Source of the DNA: Paguma larvata
Taxonomy: Eukaryota; Chordata; Mammalia; Carnivora; Viverridae
DNA length: 64,000 nucleotides
NCBI GenBank assembly: GCA_030068075.1
Contig: CM057830.1
Coordinates: forward strand, 20,802,247 to 20,866,246
Direction of reading: 5' to 3'
Of the stretch, positions 20,769 to 33,600 are shown piece by piece; position 1 is the first letter of the stretch; each line of letters begins with the position of its first letter. The notes under the pieces were generated by a model. The model did not search any database and was not told the origin of the DNA. It was given only the letters and a program-made list of their open reading frames with translations. A program made the translations under genes and the position numbers.

Positions 20769-21340
20769 GTACCTAAACCTTGTTGAGGTCAAATTTCCTA
20801 ATGTTTCAAATAAATACTGGTTTTGGAAATAGCCTTTGCTGGTTTGTGAAACAAATCAATACATTATGGAATTATTTGGAATACAAATTCAAAGGGTTTT
20901 GTTTTTTTTGTTTTTTTGGTAAAAAGCTTTCCATAATAGTAAATAAGTCATAAGTACTCCCCAGAGACTTTTAAAATAATCTCAGGGATATAACAGTCTC
21001 AGATGTTATTTATTTTTGTTTTTAAATGTTTAGTGAAACCATTTAAAAACTTTTTACAAAAGCTAATAAAATTGCTTTTTACTCTATTCTATGGAGTCGA
21101 TTTTCAAAATTTACCATAAAGCATAACAAAGAATCCATACAAGGAAATCGTTTGCAAAGTTCTGGCAAATTTGCAGTTAGATTAATTTTCCCAAGATCAC
21201 TGATCTATATTTTCATTAGTAGTATTTTTTATGTGAAAACTATTAAATAACAGATACATTACTATTAGCATTCATAGTCATAGAAATGAAATCTCTACAC
21301 GTAGTTGCTGTATAAGATATGTGTCAACACTCTTAGAAAA
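20769..21340. other. unique AT-rich sequence
   Basis: No recognised element, apart from a T-rich run near 20900. Confidence 0.4.
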
Positions 21341-21354
21341 AACATCAAGGATAA

Positions 21355-21662
21355 TACGTTACGAATACAGAGAACAAAAGGGTGGTTGGCCAAGGGGAGA
21401 GGAATGGGGGGAATGTGTGAAGAGGATAAAGAGGTACAAACTTCTAATTATAAAATAAATAAGTCAAAAAGAGGAAAAGTACAGCATAGGGAATATAGTC
21501 AATAATACTACAACAATTTTGTATGATGACAAATGGTAACTACACTTATCACGGTGAGCTTTTTGTAATATATATAGTTGTCAAGTTACTATGATGTACA
21601 CCTGAAACTAATATAATATTGTAACTCAACTGCACTTCAATTAAAAAAAACAAAATTAAAAA
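21355..21662 (+). mobile_element. L1 3' UTR, sense
   Basis: GAGGTACAAACTTCTAATTATA, AAGTACAGCATAGGGAATATAG, GGTAACTACACTTATCACGG, GTACACCTGAAACTAATAT and CTTCAATTAAAAAAAAC are the L1 3' UTR followed by an A-rich tail. No ORF remains. Confidence 0.88.
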
Positions 21663-21664
21663 AG

Positions 21665-22705
21665 AATAATATATTTACTTTTATTTTGTTAATTTTTATT
21701 TTAATTCCAGTTAACATACAGTGTAATATTAGTTTCAGGTGTACAATACAGTGATTCAACACTTCCGTAGAGCAGCCGGTGTTCATCACAAGTGCACTCC
21801 ATAATCCTCACCACCTGTTTCACCCATCCCCTCATTCATCCTCCTCTGGTAATGATCAGTTTGTTCTGTGTAATTAAGAGTCGGTTTCTTGATTTGTCTC
21901 TTGCCCTCTCTTATTTTTTTCCCTTTGCTTGTTTTGTGTCTCTCTCTGATTGACTTATTTTGCTTAGCATTATACTCTCTAGTTCCATCGATATTGTTGC
22001 AAATTGCAGGATTTCATTCTTTTTATGGCTGAATAATATTCCATATTATATATACATACACACACATACATATACCATTTCTTTTTTATCCATTCATAAA
22101 TTGATGGACACTTGGGCTACTTGCATATCTTGGCTATTGTAAATAATGCTGCTATAAGCATAGGGGTGCATGTATTCCCTTGAATTAGTGCTCTTGCATT
22201 CTTCGGGTAAATAACCAGTAGTGAGATCACTAGAGATCATAAGGTAGTTCTATTTTTAACTTTTTGAGGAAACTCCATACAGTCTTCCACAGTGACTGTA
22301 CCACTTTGCATTCCCACCAACAATGCAAGAGGGTTCCTTTTTCTCCACATCCTTGCCAACATCTGTTGTTTCTTGTGTTATTGATTTTAGTCATTCTGAC
22401 AGGTGTGAGGTGGTATCTCATTGTGGTTTTGATTTGCATTTCCCTGATGATGAGTGATGATGAGTGTCTGTTGGCCACCCTTATGTCTTCTTTGGAGAAA
22501 CAGTTTTTCATGTCTTAGGCCCATTTTTAAATTGGATTCTTTGTTTTTGGGGTGTTGTTTTATAAATTCTTTATATGTTTTGGATACTAATCCTTTATTG
22601 GATGTGTCACTTGTAGATATTTTCTCCCATTCCACAGGTTGCCTTTTAGTTTTGTTAATTGTTTCCTTTGGAGCGCAGAAGCTTTATTTTAATGTTTCCT
22701 TTTAA
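21665..22705 (-). mobile_element. L1 ORF2 C-terminus and 3' UTR, antisense
   Basis: Minus-strand translation (22230-22511) gives [18 protein letters not shown], then [20 protein letters not shown] and [11 protein letters not shown], the cysteine-bearing C-terminal part of L1 ORF2. 3' UTR words (CAGTTAACATACAGTGTAATATT, CATTCATCCTCCTCTGGTAATG) lie at the left end. Frames are broken by stops and shifts. It abuts the previous L1 tail to tail. Confidence 0.93.
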
Positions 22706-23790
22706 AGATACATGTGATTCAGTTAAAGTGTATAGCCATGTCTCAAAAGTTGATACCAGACTCATGTGGACTATACAGCCAAATACCCATAAAAAGTGTA
22801 AGCTTTCCTACTTTATGCTGTGGGCACATGCACTGCGGCACCTTCTCTACAATACTTCAGTAATGAACGAGACAATGCTCTGTATCTGTGAACCAGACAC
22901 CAGTGAAAGTCTCACTGGCTAGTTGTGTTTCTCTTTTGTAATACTAGATTTGAGTGTTATATGGAATGTTCCTGTCTCAATCTCAGAGGGTATGTGGGCC
23001 ACTCTTACTGTAACTATCATTTCTGGACATGTACAGTACAAGTTTCACAATGCAAGAAAGAAAAAGTTAACAGATGAATATAAACGAGGTCACTACAGGT
23101 AGCTTAAATAGAATAGAAAGGTAACATTGCTGTTTTTTTTCTTTTCATATGTGTATTCCTATTATCAGGTATCAGGGCATGTCATGAAGAAAAATTACTA
23201 GAAGACCCTGAGGCAGCAATATTTTGAAAGATGAGACTGATTTTAGAATCCATCTATTTAGACCACTTTAGGAACATTCTTCCTCTTCAATTCACTATTT
23301 TTTTTGGTACCAAACCTTTAACCAACTGCCCCTCTTCTCAAATTAACTGCACTTAGATTTGATGATAGAGTTCTGTCCTCTCCATGGAAAACAACTAGAA
23401 TGTCTTTTGAAATCTGACCTGTGTGTGCCTTCCCTGAGATAACGAAATCTGTGTCTCTGTCAGGACAGCATAAAGTATCTTACATGCAAGATTCTAGCCA
23501 AACAACTAAATAGGAGAGTATTTATTTACTTACTTTAAAGTGTGCAGAGTTAATAAATAGCTAAATTTTTCAATTGATTTCCTTTAGGAAAAGCTATACC
23601 AAATACCTTCAGGGAAGTTTACTTAAGTAAAGGAGGCATGGATAGAGAGTTTTGCTATTTTGTCTTACAACATGACAAGTCGATTAAAAATAAAAGATGC
23701 GGCAACTTCAAATATATACAAAATTCACCCGCACCTCTTGCAGGTTTACTTTACAGTGCTCGATTGCTAAAAGAGACAATTCCATTTGGC
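22706..23790. other. unique sequence, 1.1 kb
   Basis: No recognised gene or repeat. Confidence 0.4.
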
Positions 23791-23793
23791 AAA

Positions 23794-23879
23794 CAAAAAC
23801 ATATGTATGTATATGCATATGTGTATTATATACATGCAAAAACATATGTATGTATATGCATATGTATATATATATATAG
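23794..23879. repeat. 43 bp tandem duplication in TATG-rich microsatellite
   Basis: The 29-mer starting CAAAAACATATGTATGTATA occurs at 23794-23822 and 23837-23865, followed by (AT)n. Confidence 0.9.
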
Positions 23880-23901
23880 GACATAGTTTACCCCACTAAT
23901 C

Positions 23902-24108
23902 CAGGGGTGAGCAAACTATAATCCACTGCCCCACCATCTGTTTCTGTAAACAAACTTTTATTGTAACACAGCCACATTCATTTCTTTACATATTATCTAT
24001 GACTGCTTTCGCATTACAACAGCAGAGTTAAATAGTTGTGACAGACCATGTGGCCAGCAAAGTCTAAAACTGTAACTATCTGGCCCTTTAAGAGTTTACC
24101 GAACCTTG
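23902..24108. mobile_element. hAT-type MITE (Charlie/MER class)
   Basis: Begins CAGGGGTGAGCAAACT and ends AGTTTACCGAACCTTG, near-inverted ends. Internal text AACTTTTATTGTAACACAGCC, CTATGACTGCTTTCGCATTAC and CTATCTGGCCCTTT is typical of a widespread mammalian hAT MITE. The 8 bp TSD CACTAATC (23894-23901) / CACTAATT (24109-24116) fits hAT. Confidence 0.88.
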
Positions 24109-24116
24109 CACTAATT

Positions 24117-25130
24117 GGTTCATTTTAAGTAAGCGCAGGGAACATTTGCATAATCAATAAGCTGTCAAGTTCCTTGCTTCTGTAACTAATGCCCATCTCT
24201 AAATATTTTTAGGGAATACAATACATACACTGAAGTCAATACTCTTTTTTTTTTTCTATAAGCATTCTTTGTGCAGCAATAGCATAGTTTCATCAATGAG
24301 AATCTGAGGGAGTTAGCAGCATTGCCAAGGGAAAGTCCAACTTGACCTTTTCATTCGATAAAGATCCAGTTAGTATCTATACTAAGGAACAGACTTTGAA
24401 TATGTAAAAGTATGTATCAACAGCTCATTCAGCCTAATGAAGGCTTAGTTATTGATTAAGTAGGGTGCACCTGATATTCAAGAACCATTGATGAGCTCAG
24501 AAATGGGTAGTTCAAAATCTCAGATTAAATTACAGGGAAAGTTCAGATGACAAGGACACTGTTGTGTTTTGTTTTGAACTATTTGCATCATAATATCCAT
24601 ATTTGTAGAGGCCAAATATAAAAGGAAATATAAATGCTTTAACTACATAATGGTCTCTTGAAAAGGTTTATAACCTATTATGTTCTTTCACTGGTGATAA
24701 TCAAAGGCTTTTGATTTCTATACAGCTGAAAATCTCTTACCTAAATGAGACATCATTGCAATAAAAGATCATGAGGATTACTAAAGAAGAAATCAAGCAA
24801 ATGATCAAAGGTTTGATATGATGAAGGGATATAAGAGGTATAATCAATTCTAATAATGTAATTGATGTTGACAAAGTTAGCATGGTTTCTGGTTTCTTAT
24901 CACATATTCATGCAACACAATGATCCAGTTTATTCTAGTCAAGAGTTTTAATCCACTGCATCTAATTGGAATTAAAAGCAATGATTCGAATTAGCCACAT
25001 ATTGATTTGTAACCAAGGGGAAGGATAAGACGAGCATATTATATAAGAAGCAGGGCTATCCAATTGGAAAGTATTTCAACATTCTACTTGACTGATATCA
25101 CTGGGTGATGAGAATTTCCTTGTTTCAGAT
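24117..25130. other. unique sequence, 1.0 kb
   Basis: AT-rich DNA with no recognised feature. A T-run lies at about 24246-24255. Confidence 0.4.
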
Positions 25131-25312
25131 CAGTGATTTTCAACTTTGGCTACAGTTTAGAAGCACCAGGAGTTCTTTTAAGATAACACCAAGTATTAAC
25201 AGTCCACTCTAGAACAATTACATCAGAATCACTAGTGGTGAGGCTCAAGAATTGCTTGTTCTTCCAAGTTCTCCAGCTACTCCAATAAATATCCAGCACT
25301 GGGAAACCACTG
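25131..25312 (+). mobile_element. MER5A-like hAT MITE
   Basis: Starts CAGTGATTTTCAACTTTGGC and ends CTGGGAAACCACTG, with internal ACATCAGAATCACTAGTGG and CAGCTACTCCAATAA. Terminal sequences are imperfect inverted repeats. Confidence 0.78.
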
Positions 25313-26524
25313 AATTGACTAAAAAGATGAAGCAGGTTTTCCTACCAGATAAAGGAAAAATTAAATGGAAATACAAGGTTTTTTAGGACATTTTGGTGGT
25401 GAAATTTGGTGGTGAAAGTGAGAATTCCTAGCTCCCAGGTGTTGGAATGAATTTATTTAAACTGGATATTCTGCCCATTTCTTCATAGAAGACAAGTAGG
25501 TAATAATGGCCAGGGCATGATATACTTGTACTGGAGCTTCGAAAATGTTAACATCTGAGACTGTTAAGGGATTTTGTTGGCACGCCTTATTTGGATTCTT
25601 TCCTTTGGAGAGTGATGTGGTGGTCCATGGCAACCTCTATTCTGAAAGCCTGGTTGAAAATAAACCTAAGTCAGACAGTGTCTCCTTTATTTTTATGATC
25701 AATAAATTATAATTCTGGAACATGACACTGGAAAAGAAGGCCAGGAAACAAGATTGGTGTAATTATTGATGTACGTTCCTTAAAGGAGGTCCACATAAAA
25801 TATATTCTAATAGCTTATTTAAATTTTCATGGTACATTCTTAACTAGCTTAATACAAAATTTGAGGAAGTCTGTTGTAATTAGTTATTTAGTTATGAAAA
25901 TTGAAAACTTTGGAAGATTGGAAATTGGGACTCTCCCAAAGACTGGCTTAGGTCCCATTTTATTCTTACATCTTGGAATGGACTAAGTGAAGTTTTGAAA
26001 ACTTTATATGTATGTTTCCCATTCTCATGTGTCTTGAGATAGGGACAAAACAATTCTAGATGGCAGTTAGATAGTATTCATGTATTCAGATTCTAAAAAA
26101 TTAATTATTGACATTCAACAAAATAATTATGCTCCTAAATAAAAGTACTCCTAAAAAATTTCAGGATCATGTAAGATAAAAAGAGCTGAGAAACAATTCT
26201 AGATTGAAGGATACCAAAAATATATGACAACTAAATGTGATGCATGATTGTGGATAGGATCTTGCACCAGAAACAAAAATATGCTAAGAGAATATTTTCT
26301 GTTAAAATAATAAATCTCCTGACTTCACTTCCTATGCTGAGGCTAGGTATGAGAATATTCTCAGTAAATACATACATGTAGACAGAAAGACAGACATAAA
26401 AGTTATAAACCAAATATGGAAAAATGCTAACAACTGATGAATCTGGTTGAATGGTATATGGTCATTCTTTGTTCTTTGCTTGCAACTTTTCTGTAATTTT
26501 TCAATTTTCTTAAAATGAAAGTAT
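25313..26524. other. unique sequence, 1.2 kb
   Basis: No recognised element or exon. The 60-codon minus-strand frame at 26231-26413 shows no domain. Confidence 0.4.
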
Positions 26525-26870
26525 GAAAAATGGTTATTAAACAGCGTGTGTGACAGGCACTGTTCTAGATTAACAAGAAAATAACATACCTAGTATCATG
26601 GTTCCTGCATTCTAGTGGATCAGAAGACAAAACAAGAAACTAGTAAATAAAGTAGATAATTTTGAATTATCTGGGTATAATCTTTGAATACTATCTAAGA
26701 AATATAATTGGGTAGTATAATAATGTGGTAGAAAGAATTGGGATGAAGGATGTTATTTATTTATGTTGAAACCTGAGACTTCCCAGAGGAGGTGATATTT
26801 AACTGAGCTAATCATTGGAATATCTTAGAAAATGGGATCCACAGAGATGTCCTTCAGATTGGACAATGCT
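26525..26870 (-). mobile_element. L2 LINE fragment, antisense
   Basis: TGACAGGCACTGTTCTAGATT, TTCCTGCATTCTAGTGGATC, CTTCCCAGAGGAGGTGATATTTAACTGAGC, in antisense L2 order. Confidence 0.75.
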
Positions 26871-28200
26871 TTGTTGAGACCAAGATAAAAAAAAATAAAA
26901 AAGGCCAGGGTAAGTAGAGCTTAGTGACCTTTCAGGGAATTAAAAGAAAAAAAAAAAAGAGTTTAAAGTTTAAATCTTTCTGCTTAAACTATTTCTGCAT
27001 GCGTGTTCTATTTCTAAGAACCCCAGGGTGAGACAATTCTGGATACCAGTTCACACGTAAAACTGCTGTCATGAAGGACAATTCTTAGATGAACACACCA
27101 GCCAGAGCCAGAATGGACAATATTGGTAAGATTAATATGAGCATTGGTTAAACTTGAGGGTAAACGTGGTTCGCCTCCCTCCTCTGGAGAACAGGCTACA
27201 AACTGAATTGTTTCCTTTGAGTTAGAGGAAACTTAATATTTCCCCATATAAATTAAGTAAAATAATATGGTGGGCTTGAATTTTAAAAGCTTTAATTAAG
27301 TTTTGGAATGCATTTCCTTATAACATATAATTTTGCCCAGAAATTATTTATGGACCAAAAAAAAAAAAAAAAGACAAAGGGTAGGTTTCTTTAAGTTTTA
27401 TTTATTTTTTTTCCTTTTTCTTTGATTCCTTCCCTACCCTTTCTATTTACCTAGAGAACAGCAACTGTAAAACAGATACAGTGAGATAGAGGTATTAGAC
27501 GTAACTTTTTTCCCTCTGGCTCTTGGATTAGAGGACAATTGATATTAGAGCCACTAATTGTACCTGAGGGGTTGATGACTGGAAAAGACAGAGGACCCTA
27601 AAATACCATGCTATGGATGTGATTTTTGAATGTGCTGTATTTCAAAGCGGCTATATCAATGTTTTTGTCCCTTCACTGAGTTAGATCTGATGGGTGAAGT
27701 GATAGTCCTTGGTCATAGCTGCAGGGAAACAGACCGGGGGTAGGGGGGAAAGGATGTGGGGTTTTTGCCCTACTCAGCCTGTAGCTGAGCTTCCTACCAT
27801 CTTCTTTATTTTAAGACCCTAATTATGAAATACATTCTTTTTGAACTTGACATTTGTTGTTACAGATATCGGTGGTTCTCTGCACCAACAGCAAATGATT
27901 ACTAACACCCATCTATGTCTTTACCTTAAGCAATTCACTGCTACAAAGGTGCACTTTACAAATAAGCCATATGTGAAATGTCTTGACAAACATAAATATA
28001 TTCCTGTTTCACGAGCGCAACAAATCACACTTATGTACGTGGGAAGCAGGGGCATGAGTAGAAGTATCTTTACAGAAAAAGCTAGAGAAGACAGGACAAA
28101 GAAAAAGCTAGGCCAAGGCCTGAGTAGGTGGGTGTGGAGGGATTTGACCGTGAGACCCCAGAAATATTGATGAAAATTATAGTTTTAGGTTAGGAAGAAA
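26871..28200. other. unique sequence, 1.3 kb
   Basis: Short A-runs near 26890, 26950 and 27358. A 109-codon open frame at 27841-28170 (plus) is the longest non-repeat frame nearby. It contains no recognisable domain or exon-like splice context that I can defend. Confidence 0.4.
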
Positions 28201-28204
28201 AAAG

Positions 28205-28920
28205 ACTTAATGAGAGTTGGTGCTTGTCTACCTCTCTTCTCTCATCCCCTATCCTTCCTGCTTCATTAACTGCAATTCAGCTACCTGGTCACTTGCTGCC
28301 TCTTGGTCATGGCAAAGACTTCATCCTAAGAGCGCCTTTCATTTGCTTTCCTGGGAACCCTTTCCTCCAGAAGGTCACAGGGCTACATCCCTCACTTCAT
28401 TCCACGCTCAAGTTGTCTCTTCCAAGCAGCCTTTCCAGAGCATCTTACCAGAAGTAGTCATGTTGGGGACACCTGGGTGGCTCAGTCGGTTAAGCGTCCA
28501 ACTTTGGCTCAGGTTGTCATCTCACGGTTGGTGAGTTCAAGCCCCACATCGGGCTCTGTGCTGACAGCTCAGAGCCTAGAACCTGCTTTGGATTCTGTGT
28601 CTCCCCTTTTCTCTGCCCCTCCCCTGTTCATACTCTGTCTCTCTCTCTCAAAAATAAGTAAACACTAAAAAAAAAAAAGTAGTAGTCATGTTGCCCTTCT
28701 CCACAATCTTACTCTGCCATGGTAACATTCAGACAATTCACTACCACCTGGAATTTTAGTCTTCTAGTAATTTTTTTGTATACAGGACTATTGTCTGTTC
28801 CCTGACTTAAATTGAATTCTGAAAGGCAACAACTTTCTTGGTTTCATTCACCACTGTATTTCCCACCTAAAAACACTGGTACATAAAAGGCACTCAATTC
28901 ATTTATGCACAATGAAGAAG
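28205..28920 (+). mobile_element. L2 LINE 3' end, sense, split by a SINE
   Basis: CTACCTGGTCACTTGCTGCC, TCTTCCAAGCAGCCTTTCCAG and, after the SINE, TTGTCTGTTCCCTGACTTAA, CATTCACCACTGTATTTCCC and AAGGCACTCAATTCATTTATG follow the sense L2 3' end. Confidence 0.7.
28466..28680 (+). mobile_element. young CAN-SINE with TSD
   Basis: Head GGACACCTGGGTGGCTCAG, near-consensus body and an A(12) tail. The TSD AGTAGTCATGTTG at 28453-28465 and 28681-28693 is perfect. Confidence 0.96.
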
Positions 28921-30000
28921 GAATTCTCATGTCATCGGCAATAAAAGTAAATGATAAATGACTTAATAAAAGTAAACTATAGGACTGTCCATGACTTCAG
29001 CCAAATTAGATCTCAAGGAAACTGATAGGGCAAGGAGGTTCCAAGAAAGATGAAGCAGAATTAGAAAAGACCCAACAGACATACACACAACAAAAGGTCG
29101 GCTTCTCTTAGAAATCAGAAATTATAATCTTAGCAAGGGCAAATTCTCTCTCACTGTAATCCATGTTCATTGTGAATGGTGAGCAAGCGTTCTGTTCTGG
29201 ATGGCAATGAGGAGCATTGCAAACATGATACAACAACGAAAACAAGAGAAATTAGGAATACGTTCTTGATTCATCCTTGAACGAGTGCTATCCTGCCATT
29301 TTAGCTCAGACTATCAAAGTGAAAGTTAAGCTGGACAAAACTGATTTTAAAAAAAGATAAAGACAAATGAACCTTCTGTTGGGGAATCTGCCCTTGGTGG
29401 GATGGCTTGTTTCATCCTTAAATCTTTACCAACTGTAATTTAAAGAAGTCACTACTCTACATACAGGGCTGGGATTATTTTGGAAATGTTTTTATCTCCC
29501 AAACTAATTGTTTTACTGTGCTACTTCTATATTTTTTTGCTATTTAACCATCTCCTGTTTATTTAGAGTTAGTTTTGCATGTCATTGCTACCATTAAGTT
29601 GCATACCTCCGGAGAGTGTGGGATACAACTTACTCATCTCTGCACCCTTCACAGCAAGAGCTATGGACCTACAGTACAGTGCAGTCAAAACTTTTCCTTT
29701 TATTTTAATAAAAGTCTTACACTTTACTTTGTTTTCATATTAGCTAATTCTTTTCAAACATCAACTTGTTCATAGTCAACAAGAAAGACAAAATGTATGT
29801 AAAATATAACTGATTCACTGTGTCATTTTGGGCACATCTCTGACTGGTCATGGAAAGCCTTCAAGATGGGGTTGAGCTTTCGGTAGCAGCATAAAGTGTC
29901 TGAGCAGTCAAGGCAAAAGTTCAATCTTCCAGATGATGAGGGAGTGTGGGGCAAGCTGAGGGCAAAATCCAGGCTAACAGCACTACCCCCCAGATGGAAT
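28921..30000. other. unique sequence, 1.1 kb
   Basis: No recognised gene or repeat. Confidence 0.4.
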
Positions 30001-30001
30001 A

Positions 30002-30640
30002 TGTGTGATATTCCTCAGATACTCCTGGTTCCTTTAAGAACAAAGGAAAGGGGTTAAAGTGCTTGCCATGGTGATGTGGGAAACTAAGGCAAAAGAAAGA
30101 TTAAAATTCCTTACTGCCTCCAGCCCACTGACAACTCCTTGAAAACTGCAGAGTGACCTCCCTCTAGGAGCTCAGCTGCCTGTATGATGACACTTTGCTG
30201 GGGGCAAAAGAGAATCTTAGCTTAACATTGTCCCAACCTCAAGGATCCTGTAAGTCTACTTCCTTTATCTCAGCAGCCCCAAGATATATGCTGGCAATCA
30301 TAGGCCAAGCTTATGCCTCCTCCACCCCCAATATACATCTGAAGGGTCTCATGACTTGGGTTTTATTAAAGGGTAATAAATTATGTTTCCCTAACAACAG
30401 CTAGCCCCTCAAGATCCTGGAAAGCTTGCTTCCAAAATTCCTTAGAGGCTTACTCTATCCCTGACTCCCTTCCAACCTAAGGGTATATAATGAGTTACCC
30501 GTCACGACTCCAGGACAGCTTTTCCTACCCATGGGTCCTATCCCCATGCTTTAATAAAATCTCTTTTTTGCACCAAAGATGCCTGCAAGAATTGTTTCTT
30601 GGCCATCAGCTCCGAACCCCATGAACCTCCCATCATGCCA
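30002..30640 (+). mobile_element. ERV class-I-like solo LTR (ends approximate)
   Basis: Promoter-like GGGTATATAATGAG (about 30480), poly-A signal TTAATAAAATCTC (about 30551) and a U5-like GCACCAAAGATGCCTGCAAG then TTTCTTGGCCATCAGCTCCGAACCCC: a typical gammaretrovirus-like LTR 3' half. No gag/pol sequence adjoins it. The 5' end near TGTGTGATATTCC is a guess. Confidence 0.7.
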
Positions 30641-33600
30641 AAACTTCATCACAGACACCCTTTTTTTTTCTGTTGAAGTCATGACAATTCCTGTTCAAAT
30701 GTGTGAAATCTCAACCTCAATGCCTAATTCTTCACGATTCTTCATAATCCATATCTCTTACTGAGAACTCAGATGCAAATTCTGGGTGATTTTTAACCTC
30801 ATTCCTTCTTGACATGTATAGCTTTGTCAGAAAATATGATATTCCAACTGAGAATGCTGATCTTTTTCTTCTTAACTGACATTGGCATTCTTGACCCAGA
30901 TTCCTTTCCAATACTGATTTGCCCAGTTATGAGGCCTCGAGAGATTTCCCTTCACCCAGTTAATATAATGTCAAACGTAACTCTGAATGCTCAAGCATCC
31001 CACAACCTCTGAAGATGGTGAGGTACTCACTTACTTAGGAAACCAAATTTAAATGCATTCAATTTTATCATCATAATTACCCTCTTATAAGTAACAATAG
31101 GCCTGCATTTAAACCAAGTCTTTATTTTATAAGTTGTTCTTTTTTGGGGGCTGCTCACCATTCTTATGTATTTATGATGAAATGACTTGGTTTTCTGTCT
31201 AAATACCTCTGACCTACTTTTTTACCCTCACTATCCAATTCTAATAGAACTCTTCTATGCGTCTATTGTCCTTTAAAGGATTTCTGTATGCTTTGTTCTT
31301 TGGCTTCAGTTGGCATTCTAACACCGGAAAGTCACTAGCACTTTCAAACAGAAGGAAAGAAGTAATTAGGAGAAGAGTTTATAATCATTATTTCAATAAT
31401 ATTTGTATTGCATGCATATCAGGGGTAAGAAAATGCACTGAGTCCTAATTGCTGTTAAAAAGAAATCACTAAGGCTATCAGGAAGCTAATGCAACCGTGT
31501 TTTGGAGTAATGAACCATATTTTAACTATGCAGAATAAGAAACTTGCCTTATTTCCACTTGTTTTCTGTGTAGACGATCATATATTCACATCTTGCGTGG
31601 CTAACAACTGAACTTCCAACACATCTCATTGCTTCCCTTTTTGGTGCGTATATAATACTTTATTTCCTTATTTGAATTCTAATTTGTGAGACTGGAGACA
31701 AATGAAGTCGTTTTACTTAGAGGAAAATTACCATCTCCCTCCAATAAGCGGTCCTTTACCTACAACACCTGTGGCCCATTGAACCAGAAACAGGAGGAGC
31801 TGTTTGTCCTTTGTTTTTCATTTAGACCTTAGGGGGCAGATGGAAGTTGTGCACTTATTCTATGAAATTATATTTGACAGGTAACAAAAATACATTAGAG
31901 GAGACAAACTGTGGAATACATACTGATACAACTTAGAATGCAGCCCCTGACTGAACATCAGAGCATTAAGGACATGTTGCTACACAATTAAGAAATATTT
32001 GCTGCCTGTTTCCTAACAGGCAGAAAAGGCTCCAAGAATCAGAGGGAGCCAGATGGAGATGGAAACAAGTTCTGCAGCTGGCCCATCTGCCAAACACACT
32101 GACGCTAGTGCACAGTCCGAGGAGGACTCAATGACTTCCCTTGGATAATCAACCTTATTCCAGAAAGTAGTCTGTTCACTTGGCTTGCTACCCAATAAGC
32201 ACATAAAAATCAGTATTTACGAGACATGCTATATGCTGTAAAATGCTACGCCATCGCTTTTATTAGCAATAAATGGTATTGTCATACAGTTGTTTGGTAA
32301 TAGCTTTCCTGCTTGCTCTTTTACAAATTGAATCTCATTTGTTCTTTTCTGCCCACAGACTTAACTTATTTACAACCAGTTATATCATTTCTCTCTCCAA
32401 ACTTATTTTTACAGCACCTTCCAAGCTGATATAATCTGCCAATCTAATTCAAGCCCTATTTGCCCTCTATTTATGGTCAGAAATCCATTTAATAGAGCCA
32501 AGAATCATTTTCCAGTACTCAAAGGTCCTACTCTCATCTATCATTCTCCACATTCATGATCTCTTAGTTTGTTCTTAATTCATTTTATTGTGTTCTTATC
32601 AAAACTGATTTGACAATTTTTATACACTCACTGGAACCACTGTACCAACCACCTTATTGAAACTTAGACATTTATTATCCATAGTCTTCCCTTCATGCAC
32701 TAATTTTATAAGATGTCAAAAGAAACCCTCTTAACTTTGCCCTGAGTGATTTACTGGTAATGATCCCACTGTGTTTATTTTGCATGGTTTCACTGTTCTC
32801 TAGATGTTTGTAGAATTTTGCTCACTCAGTTTTATTAGTGACGAAGCCACGTTTTATGCTCGAGGAAAGGTTAAGTGGGTCTTTTGAGAAATGTGTTTTA
32901 ACTCTTTCAGGTAAAGTAGAGACTAACTATGTTGTTTTACCACCAACGGCAGTCCCTTTGGTAAAAGCAACTAACATAGATGGAGACACCCCCTGCTCCA
33001 CACACACACATAATCAAATTCTTTCACATCCCCATAATGCCATGATATGAATAAAACCACAGTAAAAATAATGATTCAAGTTTCTATACTTCTTGTCCCC
33101 ACCTACATGTTTTCTAAAATAAAATGCAATTTAATTATTTGGGGGAGTCAGTAAGTATTTTATATGCATTCACAAAGGGAACAATGGCTGCAGGTGATCC
33201 TGCTCATTCCCATACTAAGCTCATTCCCATGTTACCTACTCCTGGGTCTACTAGCTATTTATTACATCTCAAGAGTCAGTTTCATTACCAGTGCACCACT
33301 GTTCTATTTTAGCTGCATCTCCACCTCACCTGAACACTCAGGGCGCTCTGGTGGAGTTCTGCCATACAGAAACTAGAAAACAAAAAATACTTAGCTTTTT
33401 GCACCCTGGGCCACTCTGTCATCATCCTGAGCCCCTTCTTATACAGTGTCCTTTATAAAAGTGTCGGCTAAAGCTTCTGCCTGAAACTTATTTTTCCAAA
33501 GGGCTCATCAACCAAATTGCTCCATGGATCCGAATGGGAAACACACACTATTCTCCCTTAACACTGTTTTGTTCTCTTGCCCTGCATCAGTGGTGCAAAC

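Noticed and set aside
27841..28170. 109-codon open frame as a possible coding exon
   Set aside because: No recognisable domain, no supported splice sites and no neighbouring exons. This length is expected by chance in 64 kb.
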